Positions 44,530 to 55,922 of a DNA stretch of 64,000 nucleotides are shown piece after piece. Numbering within the stretch: position 1 is the stretch's first letter; each line of letters begins with the position of its first letter. Origin of the DNA: Colwellia sp. (GTDB lineage Bacteria; Pseudomonadota; Gammaproteobacteria; Enterobacterales; Alteromonadaceae); contig JABSOY010000012.1 of assembly GCA_013215385.1 (NCBI GenBank), positions 124,001 through 188,000 on the forward strand, written 5' to 3'. The position numbers and the translations under genes were made by a program. The notes under the pieces were generated by a model. That model had not been told where the DNA came from. It worked only from the letters and a program-made list of their open reading frames with translations, and did not search any database.

Positions 44530-45867
44530 ATGACAACAACTAGAGACTCATTTCATTCCCGTATCGGTTTTGTATTAGCAGCTGCGGGCTCTGCCATAGG
44601 CTTAGGTAATATCTGGGGATTCCCTACTCAAGCGGCTAATAATGGTGGTGGCGCTTTTTTATTCGTTTATTTATTAGTAACTGTTTTATTAGCCCTGCCC
44701 GCTTTATATGCTGAAATTTATATTGGCAACCAAGCTCAGAAAAACCCCGTAGCCGCACTAAAAGAAGCATGTAAAGACACTTTTCCAATGGTGGGTAAAT
44801 ATGCCGGTTTAATCGGTTTATGTGGCGCGATGATGATGTTAAGCTTTTACACCATTGTTGCAGGCTGGATGCTTGCTCATGCACTTTCTGCAATAACTGA
44901 ACTGGCCGGTTTAACTGCAATTTCACAATGGTTAGCCACTTCAAGCATCGAACGAAACATATTATTTACTCCGCTTTTTATTTTATTAGGCGCCGCAATT
45001 ATTCACCAAGGTGTTAATGCCGGTATTGAAAAATGGTCAGCCCGTTTAATGCCTTTATTATTGGTGATGTTACTTTGCTTAATTATTTATATTCTTCAAC
45101 AACCCGGCGCAGAGAAAGGCTTAGCGCTATATTTGATCCCTGACTTTTCACAAGTTACTAACCCTAAATTAATCATCTCGGCGATGGGGCAAGCCTTCTT
45201 TTCGTTATCAATTGGTGTCGGTGGCATGATGGTTTACGGTTCATACATGAAAAAAGATAAAGATATCGGGAAGTTAGCAATATCAATTACCGCACTTGAT
45301 ACTTGTATTGCTTTTATGGCGGGTCTCCTCATCATTCCTGCCTTATTTGTTGCTCAAGAAGCTGGTTTAGAGGTATTTAACGACAACGAACTCATTGGTG
45401 AAGGTCAGTTAATTTTTAATATTCTCCCGGCACTGTTCAACTCTATGGGTAATGTCGGCTTAATTGTTTCAAGTGGCTTTTTCTTGTTGTTATCTATTGC
45501 CGCATTAACATCGACTATTTCATCTACCGAAGTACCCGTTTCATATTTAGTTGAAGATAAAGGCTTTACTCGTTCAAAAGCAACCTGGTTAGTATCGTTT
45601 ATTGTACTTTGCGCTAGCATGGTATTAATTACTTTCTTTGATGACTTATTTGCTTTGGTTATTCGGGTATTAACGACAATAATGCAACCTTTGAGTTGTT
45701 TATTTTACTTTATCGTCGTTGGTTGGTTATGGAATCGCGGTAATAAACTTCGCGATAAAGCTTTGCAAGAAGGAAGAAAATGGCTACCGGTATGGGGTAA
45801 TTACTTACGGTTCGTTTGCCCATTATTATTAACCGTTGTTTTTGTTAATGTCGCAATTTTGAATTAA
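44530..45867 (+). CDS. sodium-dependent transporter, NSS (SLC6/LeuT) family
   Basis: 445 aa, about eleven TM helices. SRIGFVLAAAGSAIGLGNIWGFP at the N-terminus is the NSS TM1 signature with the unwound Gly and Na+ site; YTIVAGWML is TM3, FFSLSIGVGGMMVYGSY is TM6 region, and TSTISSTEVPVSYLVED follows TM8. Couples Na+ entry to uptake of an amino acid or related solute; substrate cannot be told. Eleven helices rather than twelve, as in many bacterial members. Confidence 0.93.
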   Translation: MTTTRDSFHSRIGFVLAAAGSAIGLGNIWGFPTQAANNGGGAFLFVYLLVTVLLALPALYAEIYIGNQAQKNPVAALKEACKDTFPMVGKYAGLIGLCGAMMMLSFYTIVAGWMLAHALSAITELAGLTAISQWLATSSIERNILFTPLFILLGAAIIHQGVNAGIEKWSARLMPLLLVMLLCLIIYILQQPGAEKGLALYLIPDFSQVTNPKLIISAMGQAFFSLSIGVGGMMVYGSYMKKDKDIGKLAISITALDTCIAFMAGLLIIPALFVAQEAGLEVFNDNELIGEGQLIFNILPALFNSMGNVGLIVSSGFFLLLSIAALTSTISSTEVPVSYLVEDKGFTRSKATWLVSFIVLCASMVLITFFDDLFALVIRVLTTIMQPLSCLFYFIVVGWLWNRGNKLRDKALQEGRKWLPVWGNYLRFVCPLLLTVVFVNVAILN

Positions 45868-45901
45868 AGCTTATTGGTAAACAAGAACTACTCTTGGTTT
45901 T

Positions 45902-45963
45902 CGTCATATTGAATTTGTTTCAATATCTTAAAGATAAGACCCTGAAATAAATTCAGGGTGACG
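45902..45963. repeat. palindromic repeat element (two hairpins with CGTCA/TGACG ends)
   Basis: 62 bp in the intergenic space after the NSS gene. Ends are inverted (CGTCA 45902-45906, TGACG 45959-45963). Inside lie ATATTGAA/TTTCAATAT and ACCCTGAA/TTCAGGGT (45939-45946 and 45952-45959) hairpins. This resembles the widespread dispersed palindromes of the form GTCAT-hairpin-hairpin-ATGAC. No second copy is seen in this window. Confidence 0.55.
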
Positions 45964-46022
45964 ATTCCAGCAATTTATGACTTCCTAATATGACATCCCT
46001 ATCTTTACTCTTATTGGTTTTA

Positions 46023-47225
46023 TCAGTAACTCACTTTATTTCGACCTGTTTTTTTCGCTTTATATAGTGCTTGATCTGAGCATTTCAGCGCTTGTTCAAA
46101 GCCTTGCTTGTCAGCTCTTATAGCCACGCCGATAGAGATAGTAACGTTGACGGTTTTAAAGTCAGCATTCTTAGCGCCTTTCTTAGAACTACGTTGCTGT
46201 TTCGTTTTTCGTTGTGGCTGCCTAATCACTATTTTGTAATCTTGTATTGCTTGGCGAACGGCTTCTAACTCGGGTAATGCTTGTTCAATTGTTTTACTTG
46301 GAAAAACGATAGTGAACTCTTCTCCGCCATAACGGAAGGCTTTACCACCTCCTTTAACCTTGCCAATTTTTGCTGCAACGAGTTTTAATACCTGATCGCC
46401 AATATCATGCCCATAGGTGTCGTTAAACTTTTTAAAGTGGTCAATATCTAACATAGCGACGGTATATTTTCGCCCTAACGATAGCGCTAACTGATTCAAT
46501 GCTCTTCGGGAAGGCAATGCCGTTAAGTCATCTCGATAAGCAAGAAAATAGGCGTCTATCACGATGACGAAAAGGTAATGCACACTTAACAGCATTAACA
46601 GTAAACTTATCGGTAGGTTGATTAGTTGATAATGATGTAAAATCCATACGAGCAGAGATATAAAAACAGCTGATGTCACCAAATCTGCGCGTTTAACTGT
46701 TCGCCAAAAAGAAATAACAACAGATAAAATAATAGGTAACTCTACCAGAAGATATTTTTTAAAAGAGTCGATATTTGTTAATGATTGAAGCAAGGCAATT
46801 ATAGCTTCGTTGGTCGATAACCAGAGATAGGCAACCCCACCAGCCATGATGATAAAGACCAAACGATAAAAACCATGTATTGAGACCACACCGCGATCTT
46901 TTATCATTGATAATAACAATATACAGAAACAGCCAAATAGCATTAACCAGTCGCCATGAACCGCTAACCAATTCGACCATGGAGGCGTGAAAGATAACCC
47001 CCCGTAGTAAATTAACCATAACATAGATAAAAAAGCCAAGCGGCTACGGTTAAAATAACTCGCAAAAACAATAATAACGGCTAAAAAAACTAACAGTAAT
47101 TGTTCAATGATAACAATTTGTTTCAGCCAAAATATTTGGCTTTTTACCACACCATAATAAACCAAGGAAAAAAAGGTTAAGCTAAAGAAAAGTGATTTGA
47201 GTCCTTTAATCATTTGCGACAACAT
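46023..47225 (-). CDS. membrane diguanylate cyclase (GGDEF)
   Basis: 400 aa. Six to seven TM helices up to about residue 215, then a GGDEF domain (DDLTALPSRRALNQL, AMLDIDHFKKFNDTYGHDIGDQVL). The active site reads FRYGGEEFTIVF, a functional GGEEF. The RxxD inhibitory site upstream is replaced (KVKGGGKAF), so product inhibition is probably absent. A lysine-rich insertion (RQPQRKTKQQRSSKKGAKN) lies before the TISIGVA strand. Makes c-di-GMP from two GTP. Single gene, opposing the EAL proteins elsewhere in the window. Confidence 0.93.
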   Translation of the reverse strand: MLSQMIKGLKSLFFSLTFFSLVYYGVVKSQIFWLKQIVIIEQLLLVFLAVIIVFASYFNRSRLAFLSMLWLIYYGGLSFTPPWSNWLAVHGDWLMLFGCFCILLLSMIKDRGVVSIHGFYRLVFIIMAGGVAYLWLSTNEAIIALLQSLTNIDSFKKYLLVELPIILSVVISFWRTVKRADLVTSAVFISLLVWILHHYQLINLPISLLLMLLSVHYLFVIVIDAYFLAYRDDLTALPSRRALNQLALSLGRKYTVAMLDIDHFKKFNDTYGHDIGDQVLKLVAAKIGKVKGGGKAFRYGGEEFTIVFPSKTIEQALPELEAVRQAIQDYKIVIRQPQRKTKQQRSSKKGAKNADFKTVNVTISIGVAIRADKQGFEQALKCSDQALYKAKKTGRNKVSY

Positions 47226-47265
47226 TTACTCCAAACGCTTAACGTTAGTGAAATTATATGGCGAG

Positions 47266-48765
47266 TTATGAAAGAGATAATGCGGCGCTATCGGTAACTT
47301 TATCATCAGTATCGGTAACTTTATCCCTTACTTGATCAAAAGAGTCATTGTCACTACTTTGCAAGTCTACTTGTTCTATTTTATCGAAGCGCGACACAAT
47401 TTTATCGGCAGACGTGTGAATTTGCTTCACATCGTTAGCAGCTTGATCGATATGCTTAGCTAAATTAGCAAAGCGTGATTTAAAGCGGCCAAAGTCTTGT
47501 GATAAATACGACAGGTGCGCTTGAATAACATGTATTTGTTTTCTTGTTGCTTCATCTTTTAACACAGAACGTGAAGTGGTTAATATCGCCATTAACGTTG
47601 TTGGCGAAGCTAACCAAACTCGCTTCTTATTGGCGTAGTCAACTAAGTCCCCCTGATGGGCATGAATCTCAGCAAATATTGCCTCAGCGGGAATAAACAT
47701 AATAGCGCCGTCCGCAGTTTCGTTTTCAATTAAGTATTTATCGCTAATATCATTAATATGTTTTTTTATATCGGTTTTAAACTGACGTTCAGCCGCTTTT
47801 CGGTCATGTTCACCTAATTGATTGTCCATCATCTTTTTATAGTTTTCTAACGGAAACTTTGAATCAATAACAACATTGCCGGTAGGCTCAGGTAAAAATA
47901 AAATACAATCGGCAATTTTACCATTTGATAAAGTGTGCTGAATAGCAAAGTGTTGTTCGGGCATAACGTTACGGATAAGACTGTTAAGTTGTACTTCACC
48001 AAAAGCACCTCGTGAGCGTTTATCGCTCAGTATTTCTTGTAAGCTAACGACGTTGTTCGACAGCTCGGTTATTTTTTTCTGTGCATCATCAATTAATGCT
48101 AAACGCTGTAAAATATCATTAAATGTTTTGGTCGTTTTGTCAAAACCTTCAGCTAAACGTTTCTCGACTTGCCCACTAATCTCTTTCAAACGCATATCGG
48201 TTGAAACCGTTAATTGGTCGATACGTTTGGTCATTTGTTCACTTGAGGCTTGCAACGATTTAGTTAAGTCTTCACGACTCAATTGAGTAATTTTATTGAG
48301 GTGTTCAACAAGTTGATCAACTGACTTTAGTTGATTTTGATTAAATACCGTTTGATGCTCATGTAGTACTCGATTGAGCTTGTCGCTGTTCGCATGCAAG
48401 TTGTTAATTTGTTTTGTGCCCTGCTCGGCATGCTGGTGTAGTAATTTTATTTTAAAGTCAGATATTTGCTGTTCGAAATAAGCTTTTAACGCATTTTGCT
48501 GATTAGCCAATTGCTGATGGTTAAAGGCTAATTGCTGTTGGAGTTGCTGCTGATACGTCCCTGACAACTCTGATGAAAGTACAATTTTTTCAAGAATTTG
48601 TTGAGATTTATCATCTTGTGAGCAAACTTGTCTAGACAGTTTATTTACCTTAAAAAATAAAACAAAATTTACACTGAATGAAATAACAACTAAAAAGACG
48701 ATGAAGGTAATAGACAGCTCTGCAGGGATTTTGTCTAAGAAGGAAGAGAGATCATTAACAAGCAT
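47266..48765 (-). CDS. rmuC: RmuC-family DNA recombination protein
   Basis: About 499 aa. ATG 48765 is preferred over the GTG six codons upstream. One TM helix at about 10-35, then a long coiled coil to about 230 (many QQQLQQQL and KRIDQLT heptads), then the RmuC nuclease-like domain: KRSRGAFGEVQLNSLIRNVMP, FAIQHTLSNGKIADCILFLP, VVIDSKFPLENYKKMM and VWLASPTTLMAIL. The C-terminus is acidic and repetitive (VTDTDDKVTDS). RmuC limits inversion of short inverted repeats. The DGC gene follows 40 bp downstream on the same strand. Confidence 0.93.
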   Translation of the reverse strand: MLVNDLSSFLDKIPAELSITFIVFLVVISFSVNFVLFFKVNKLSRQVCSQDDKSQQILEKIVLSSELSGTYQQQLQQQLAFNHQQLANQQNALKAYFEQQISDFKIKLLHQHAEQGTKQINNLHANSDKLNRVLHEHQTVFNQNQLKSVDQLVEHLNKITQLSREDLTKSLQASSEQMTKRIDQLTVSTDMRLKEISGQVEKRLAEGFDKTTKTFNDILQRLALIDDAQKKITELSNNVVSLQEILSDKRSRGAFGEVQLNSLIRNVMPEQHFAIQHTLSNGKIADCILFLPEPTGNVVIDSKFPLENYKKMMDNQLGEHDRKAAERQFKTDIKKHINDISDKYLIENETADGAIMFIPAEAIFAEIHAHQGDLVDYANKKRVWLASPTTLMAILTTSRSVLKDEATRKQIHVIQAHLSYLSQDFGRFKSRFANLAKHIDQAANDVKQIHTSADKIVSRFDKIEQVDLQSSDNDSFDQVRDKVTDTDDKVTDSAALSLS

Positions 48766-48858
48766 AAAACCACACAATAACACTGTAAATATTATCAGTA
48801 TTAAACCATAGATAATTAGTTAGGTTAAGCTTATTTTTATATACTTTGCGGTGATGTT

Positions 48859-49077
48859 TTAATAATCATTGATCAAATGAATACGGTCTCCCACTTTATT
48901 AAGGATAGTTATTTCTCCATCGCAGACGGCAACAATTGACTTTTCTACTTTAAATTCGTTAGAAATAATCACTCGACCACTTTTATTTTGTGGAAAGGCT
49001 CCCACATGATGCATCAGTTCAAGTGAATTATCACAATAATAAATAATCGTAACAGTACGCAACTTAGTCTCTATCAT
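48859..49077 (-). CDS. small protein of the DUF2375/TIGR02922 type
   Basis: 72 aa. The pattern TVTIIYYCDNSLELMHHVGAFPQNKSGRVIISNEFKVEKSIVAV with CDGEITILNKVGDRI matches my memory of the TIGR02922/DUF2375 family, found mainly in Colwellia and neighbours. Mostly beta strand, no export signal. Function unknown. It lies alone between rmuC and the fumarase terminator. If right, it supports a Colwelliaceae host. Confidence 0.6.
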   Translation of the reverse strand: MIETKLRTVTIIYYCDNSLELMHHVGAFPQNKSGRVIISNEFKVEKSIVAVCDGEITILNKVGDRIHLINDY

Positions 49078-49161
49078 AATTTATTAGTAGGTTTTTTTAA
49101 TTCATTTCAATTTCATTTAAGTGTAGACACAAAATAGAAAATTTACTGCTCTCTAAATAAA

Positions 49162-49182
49162 AAAGCGCCCAAAGGCGCTTTA
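49162..49182 (-). terminator. intrinsic terminator of the fumarase gene
   Basis: On the minus strand AAAGCGCC and GGCGCTTT pair around TTTG and run into TTTTTATTT. It follows the fumarase stop by 27 bp. Confidence 0.85.
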
Positions 49183-49208
49183 AGAAACTCATGTTAAATA
49201 TAGAGATA

Positions 49209-50732
49209 TTAGCTTTTTAGTTTAGCATCAAGTACTTCAATTTTAGCTTTCCAAATAGCAGGGCCCGTTACATGAGCTGATTCGCCTAAGCTGTCTACCG
49301 CCACAGTAACAGGCATATCTTCAACTTCAAATTCGTAAATAGCTTCCATTCCCATATCTTCAAAAGCGACAACTTTCGCTTTTTTTATGGCTTTAGACAC
49401 CAAATACGCCGCGCCACCAACAGCCATTAAATATACTGACTTATGATTTTTAATGGTTTCAACGGTGGCTGCGCCACGTTCAGCTTTACCAATAGTGCCG
49501 AGTAGGCCTGTTTCAGCAAGCATCATTTCAGTAAATTTATCCATACGTGTTGCCGTAGTAGGACCCGCGGGACCAACGGCTTCGTCACCAATAGCATCTA
49601 CTGGGCCTACGTAATAAATAAACTTATCGGTAAAGTCGACCGGTAATTTTTCGCCCTTTGCTAACATATCTTGAATACGTTTATGAGCGGCATCACGTCC
49701 GGTTAAGATAGTACCACTGAGTAGAACTGTTTCACCTGTTTTCCATGAACTAATGTCTGCTTTTTTCAAGTTGTCAACGTTAACACGGCGCACGTCTTCG
49801 CCCACTTCCCAGGTGATTTCTGGCCAGTCTTCTAATTTTGGTGGTGTTAAAATTGCAGGGCCTGAGCCATCTAAGTGAAAATGTACATGACGAGTTGCCG
49901 CACAATTTGGGATCATCACCACAGGTTTTGAAGCGGCATGGGTTGGCATTGAATTAATTTTAACATCAACCACAGTCGTTAAACCGCCAAGACCTTGTGC
50001 ACCAATGCCTAACTTATTAACGCGTTCAAAAATTTCTAAACGCAGTTTTTCTTCAGCGGTTTCTGCACCTTTATCGATTAAATCTTGAATATCAACTGGG
50101 TCCATTAAGCTTTCTTTAGCAAGCACACCTGCTTTTTCAGCTGTGCCACCAATACCTATGCCTAACATGCCAGGTGGACACCAACCAGCCCCCATGGTTG
50201 GCAATGTTTTCACTACCCAGTCAGCAATAGAATCGCTTGGGTTTAACATCACCATTTTGGATTTATTCTCACTACCACCGCCTTTAGCTGCGATCATAAT
50301 TTCAAGGCCGCCACCTGGCACCATATCAATATGCACCACTGATGGCGTATTATCTTTAGTATTAATACGCGCGCCTGCAGGGTCTTTGACAATAGAGGCA
50401 CGTAATGGATTGTCAGGATTTAAATAAGCGCGACGTGTCCCTTCATCAATCATTTGTTGCACAGTTAAGTCTGTTTTGTCCCATTGAACATCCATTCCTA
50501 TTTTTACAAAACAGGTAACAATCCCGGTATCTTGACAGATAGGACGTTGGCCGTGCGCCGACATGCGAGAGTTGATGAGTATTTGTGCGATAGCGTCTTT
50601 TGCGGCTGTACTTTCTTCTTTATGGTATGCTTTCTCTAACGCTTGAATAAAGTCAAGCGGGTGATAATAAGAAATGTATTGTAGTGCATCAGCAATACTT
50701 TCAATTAAATCTTGTTGTTTAATGATAGCCAT
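49209..50732 (-). CDS. fumarate hydratase, class I (4Fe-4S)
   Basis: About 507 aa. The longest frame begins at TTG 50762; ATG 50732 has GAGAG upstream and gives MAIIKQQDLIESIADALQYI, the usual start. Two domains of iron-sulfur fumarase are fused: N-terminal alpha part with RPICQDTGIVTCFVKIG, GGGSENKSKM, GAGWCPPGMLGIGIGGTAE, and C-terminal beta part with DEAVGPAGPTTATRMDKF and VGGAAYLVSKAIKKAK. Cluster cysteines lie in RPICQDT, GWCPPG and PNCAATRHVH. Reversible fumarate/malate step of the TCA cycle. Single gene with a terminator. Confidence 0.93.
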   Translation of the reverse strand: MAIIKQQDLIESIADALQYISYYHPLDFIQALEKAYHKEESTAAKDAIAQILINSRMSAHGQRPICQDTGIVTCFVKIGMDVQWDKTDLTVQQMIDEGTRRAYLNPDNPLRASIVKDPAGARINTKDNTPSVVHIDMVPGGGLEIMIAAKGGGSENKSKMVMLNPSDSIADWVVKTLPTMGAGWCPPGMLGIGIGGTAEKAGVLAKESLMDPVDIQDLIDKGAETAEEKLRLEIFERVNKLGIGAQGLGGLTTVVDVKINSMPTHAASKPVVMIPNCAATRHVHFHLDGSGPAILTPPKLEDWPEITWEVGEDVRRVNVDNLKKADISSWKTGETVLLSGTILTGRDAAHKRIQDMLAKGEKLPVDFTDKFIYYVGPVDAIGDEAVGPAGPTTATRMDKFTEMMLAETGLLGTIGKAERGAATVETIKNHKSVYLMAVGGAAYLVSKAIKKAKVVAFEDMGMEAIYEFEVEDMPVTVAVDSLGESAHVTGPAIWKAKIEVLDAKLKS

Positions 50733-50894
50733 AAGGGTCTCTCTATATATGCAAATCGACAAATGTCGTTCAACTGCATTAAATACGTTACCTATTAGTA
50801 TAAGATAATTTATAATGGTTGAAAGTTAAAAAATTGCCGATATCATACCCTGCTTGTTATCGAGCTACCACCCTATTATCGAGTAAACTCCGCC

Positions 50895-52313
50895 ATGTTC
50901 ACTATTTCCGCAAAGCCTTTTATCGTAGACAAATCTCTGGATATGAAAGCTATTTTTTCTGCTTTTAGCGATCAACCGTGGGCGATGTGGCTAGACTCTT
51001 GTTGCAATAAAAAAGCGACTGCTCATGTAGATAGTAATTTCGACATTATAGTATGGCAACCTGAAGTAACACTAACAACACATGGCGAAAACACTGAAAT
51101 TAATTGGCTAAAAAAAAGCAAAATAAAAAACAGTAATGAAAATCCTTTAATCCTTATAGAAAAAATACAACAACAGTGTTTTAGTGATGCTCATATTGAG
51201 GCTCATCATTTACCCTTTAAGGCAGGATGCGTAGGTTACTTTGCTTATGATTTAGGTAAACGTTTCGAAGTATTACCACAACAAACAACTGAAGATATAT
51301 CGCTAGCTGAAATGTCAGTGGGCATTTACTTTAAAGCGCTTATTTTTGATCATAAAAAACAAATGTTATGGTTGGTTTGTCCGGAACATCAACGGCAAAG
51401 TATTTCACTTTCAATTGAAGAGCAATTAACACAATATGTTAACACTCGAAAAGCTGATGATTTCTCATTATTATCTGCTTGGCAATCGAATATAAGTAAA
51501 AAGAGTTATGATAAAAAATTCCAGCAAGTGCAAGATTACTTATTGTCGGGCGACTGTTACCAGATTAACTTAGCCCAACGCTTTCATTCCCAGTATCAAG
51601 GAGATGAGTTCCTTGCTTATTGCGCATTACGTGAAAAAAACCAAGCGCCGTTTTCTGCTTTTTTGCGTTTTGGTGATGCCGCTATATTAAGTATTTCTCC
51701 CGAACGATTTTTACAAAAACGTGGTAATAAAGTGCAAAGTAAGCCAATTAAAGGGACTAAGCCGCGCAGTAATAACGCTGAGACTGACCAGCAAAATGCT
51801 ATTGATTTAAAACATTCTGAAAAAGACAGAGCAGAAAATTTAATGATTGTTGATCTCCTTAGGAATGACATCAGTAAAGTGTGTATTCCCGGCACAGTCA
51901 AAGTTCCCAGTTTGTTCGACATTGAAAGCTTTCCTGCTGTTCATCATTTAGTCAGTACGGTTGAAGGTGAACTAGCGCATCCTTATAAAGCCACGGATTT
52001 ATTAGCTGCCTCATTTCCTGGTGGCTCCATTACCGGCGCTCCAAAAATCAGAGCAATGGAAATTATTGATGAACTTGAACCGCATCAACGCAGTATATAT
52101 TGCGGTTCCATTGGTTATATTTCGGCATGTGGCAATATGGATACTAGCATTACTATTCGTACCCTGCTTTGCGAAAAAAGTAACAATTCAGCCAAGAAAG
52201 ACATCTATTGCTGGGCCGGAGGAGGTGTCGTTGCTGATTCAAAGGTAGACTGTGAATATCAGGAAACCTTCGATAAAGTAAATAAAATACTGCCGGTATT
52301 ATCAGCCTTATAA
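50895..52313 (+). CDS. pabB: aminodeoxychorismate synthase component I
   Basis: 472 aa. Chorismate-binding enzyme: SGDCYQINLAQRF, ISPERFLQK, KPIKGTKPRSNN, HSEKDRAENLMIVDLLRNDISKV and FPGGSITGAPKIRAMEIIDELEP are the PabB/TrpE active-site blocks. The PIKGT lysine fits PabB (TrpE has PIAGT). It converts chorismate plus ammonia to 4-amino-4-deoxychorismate for folate. No pabA or pabC is adjacent. Followed 68 bp later by the Nudix gene in the same direction, as in many gammaproteobacteria. Confidence 0.95.
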   Translation: MFTISAKPFIVDKSLDMKAIFSAFSDQPWAMWLDSCCNKKATAHVDSNFDIIVWQPEVTLTTHGENTEINWLKKSKIKNSNENPLILIEKIQQQCFSDAHIEAHHLPFKAGCVGYFAYDLGKRFEVLPQQTTEDISLAEMSVGIYFKALIFDHKKQMLWLVCPEHQRQSISLSIEEQLTQYVNTRKADDFSLLSAWQSNISKKSYDKKFQQVQDYLLSGDCYQINLAQRFHSQYQGDEFLAYCALREKNQAPFSAFLRFGDAAILSISPERFLQKRGNKVQSKPIKGTKPRSNNAETDQQNAIDLKHSEKDRAENLMIVDLLRNDISKVCIPGTVKVPSLFDIESFPAVHHLVSTVEGELAHPYKATDLLAASFPGGSITGAPKIRAMEIIDELEPHQRSIYCGSIGYISACGNMDTSITIRTLLCEKSNNSAKKDIYCWAGGGVVADSKVDCEYQETFDKVNKILPVLSAL

Positions 52314-52381
52314 TATTGAATTTATTCTTTTTAAACTTCTATTAAAGCTAAGTAATTAACATAAAGACGAGTTAACATATA

Positions 52382-52951
52382 ATGACAAAAAATGAGTTTC
52401 TACAGAAGTTTCAATTGTCATCATTAGCTGATTCTTTACATCAATATCGTCATCAAGCGCCGTTAAAACCTGCCGCGGTGCTTATTGCGTTAATTGAAGA
52501 AAACCAGCAACTATCGGTAGTTTTTACCAAGCGCGCGGCACATTTAAAACACCATCCAGGGCAAATAAGTTTCCCTGGCGGTAAAGTTGAAGATTTTGAT
52601 GAAAGCTTTACTGCCGCTGCAATCAGGGAAGCTGAAGAAGAAATAGGCCTGAATAGTCACGGAATTAATATCATTGGTCAGCTTAATCCTTATGAAACTA
52701 TCAGTGGTTATGTGGTTACTCCTATCATTGCTTTTATCAGTAAACAGCAAGATTATGTTATTGATAAAAATGAAGTCGATGAAATATTTCAAGTGCCATT
52801 ACAGTACTTTCTCGATTTCGATAACCATTATGCAATCAAAATAGAGCGTCAGCATCAACCTTTTTTCATTCATTTTATGCCGTTCGATCATCATAATATT
52901 TGGGGTGCTACGGCAGTAATGCTTAAAGATTTAGCCATTCATTTATCATAA
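52382..52951 (+). CDS. Nudix CoA pyrophosphatase (NudL/YeaB-like)
   Basis: 189 aa. Nudix box GGKVEDFDESFTAAAIREAE followed by EEIGL matches GX5EX7REUXEEXGU. It is preceded by LKHHPGQISFPGG, the UPF0035 motif that marks coenzyme A pyrophosphatases. It would cleave CoA to 4-phosphopantetheine and 3',5'-ADP. Cytoplasmic. Next to pabB, as nudL is in E. coli. Confidence 0.93.
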   Translation: MTKNEFLQKFQLSSLADSLHQYRHQAPLKPAAVLIALIEENQQLSVVFTKRAAHLKHHPGQISFPGGKVEDFDESFTAAAIREAEEEIGLNSHGINIIGQLNPYETISGYVVTPIIAFISKQQDYVIDKNEVDEIFQVPLQYFLDFDNHYAIKIERQHQPFFIHFMPFDHHNIWGATAVMLKDLAIHLS

Positions 52952-53084
52952 GCATTACAATAGTTTTATAATTACATCTATAATTAAACTGTTTTTTGTT
53001 TTTCATGATGATAGCTTTAAGTTACAATTACCGAAGATAATCCCATCTTTCGATAAGTTTAACGAAATAAATGCAGGTTTTAGT

Positions 53085-54476
53085 ATGATTAGTGTATTTG
53101 ATATGTTCTCTATTGGCATTGGCCCGTCAAGTTCTCACACCGTTGGACCAATGAAGGCTGCGAAGTTATTTGTTGAACAACTTAAAAAAGAAAATAAATT
53201 AACCAATACAACTCGCGTTAAATGTGAACTTTTTGGCTCATTAGGTCAAACAGGGATCGGCCATGGTACTGGCAAAGCTGTTATTCTAGGTTTATCCGGT
53301 GAAAACCCAGATACAATTGCAGTCGAATCAATTGATACTATTCTTGAAACAGTAGTAAGTAGCCAAAAGCTTTCACTTAATGGTGAGCACCTTGTTTCAT
53401 TCCCTAAAAATAATGCCATTGTTTTTCATCGTCGTAAAACCTTACCTGCGCACGCTAATGCAATGACAATTTTCGCTTATGCTGAGCTGCCAGGTCAAGA
53501 AAGTATTTTATTACTAGAACAAACATATTATTCAATTGGCGGCGGTTTTATTGTCAACGCTTGCGACTTTGAAGTAGAAAAAGACAAAGCTTTATCTCTT
53601 CATAATAATATCAAACGCCCACATTATTTCTCAACTGCACTCGAACTCATTGGCGAAGCTAATGAGAAAAATATCAGCATAAGCACGCTGATGATGGACA
53701 ATGAAAAGTGCTTAGCTGATGAAGCGACGATTAGAAAGCAATTAGTCAACATTTGGCAAGCAATGAAAGACTGCATTGATCGTGGTATTAAAACGGAAGG
53801 AATTTTACCTGGCGGTTTAAAAGTTGCTCGCAGAGCTCCTGCTCTCTATAAGTCATTATCGGTTGAAAACAATAACGATCCACTAACAGCAATGGACTGG
53901 GTAAATTTATTTGCTATGGCTGTCAATGAAGAGAATGCCGCAGGCAGCCGTGTAGTAACAGCACCAACCAATGGTGCCGCTGGTATTATTCCGGCCGTAT
54001 TAAGTTACTACGATAAATTCGTCAAACCTGTTGATGAAGATACCTGTGTTCGCTATTTATTAACGGCTGCAGCCATAGGTATTTTATATAAAACCAATGC
54101 TTCTATTTCTGGTGCAGAGGTAGGTTGTCAGGGTGAAGTCGGCGTAGCTTGTTCTATGGCCGCTGGCGCATTAACCGAAATAATGGGTGGTACACCTAAC
54201 AAAGTAGAAAATGCAGCTGAAATAGGTATGGAACATAACTTAGGGTTAACCTGCGATCCTGTCGGTGGCTTAGTCCAAGTCCCTTGCATAGAACGTAATG
54301 CAATGGGGTCAGTGAAAGCAATAAATGCTTCACGCTTGGCTTTACGCGGCACAGGTAACCATAAAGTCCCCTTAGATAAAGTGATAAAGACTATGTGGGA
54401 AACGGGTAACGATATGAAAACAAAATATAAAGAAACGTCACGTGGTGGCCTAGCCGTTAACATCATTGAGTGTTAG
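53085..54476 (+). CDS. sdaA: L-serine ammonia-lyase (iron-sulfur)
   Basis: 463 aa, close to the E. coli SdaA of 454. [29 protein letters not shown] is the family N-terminus. 4Fe-4S cysteines are in [19 protein letters not shown] and GLTCDPVGG, with another in VQVPCIERN. Deaminates L-serine to pyruvate and ammonia in the cytoplasm. Ends at a strong bidirectional terminator shared with cysB. Its action fits the serine importer sstT near the right end, though they are not linked. Confidence 0.96.
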   Translation: MISVFDMFSIGIGPSSSHTVGPMKAAKLFVEQLKKENKLTNTTRVKCELFGSLGQTGIGHGTGKAVILGLSGENPDTIAVESIDTILETVVSSQKLSLNGEHLVSFPKNNAIVFHRRKTLPAHANAMTIFAYAELPGQESILLLEQTYYSIGGGFIVNACDFEVEKDKALSLHNNIKRPHYFSTALELIGEANEKNISISTLMMDNEKCLADEATIRKQLVNIWQAMKDCIDRGIKTEGILPGGLKVARRAPALYKSLSVENNNDPLTAMDWVNLFAMAVNEENAAGSRVVTAPTNGAAGIIPAVLSYYDKFVKPVDEDTCVRYLLTAAAIGILYKTNASISGAEVGCQGEVGVACSMAAGALTEIMGGTPNKVENAAEIGMEHNLGLTCDPVGGLVQVPCIERNAMGSVKAINASRLALRGTGNHKVPLDKVIKTMWETGNDMKTKYKETSRGGLAVNIIEC

Positions 54477-54540
54477 TAAACTTTATAATCAGTAATTACC
54501 AAGAAATCGTTAATTGCTGATAGCGCTTTTTTAAACAATA

Positions 54541-54577
54541 AAAAACGACTGTGAATATTATTCACAGTCGTTTTTTG
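54541..54577. terminator. bidirectional terminator between sdaA and cysB
   Basis: AAAAACGACTGTGAAT and ATTCACAGTCGTTTTT pair perfectly. A-tract on one side and T-tract on the other let it act on both strands, between the two convergent genes. Confidence 0.92.
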
Positions 54578-54599
54578 TTATTTCAATCTCTGCTTAATA

Positions 54600-55922
<1,323 letters not shown>

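Noticed and set aside
54128-54466. 112-codon minus-strand ORF within sdaA
   Set aside because: Lies wholly inside a well-conserved enzyme gene and has no recognisable product.
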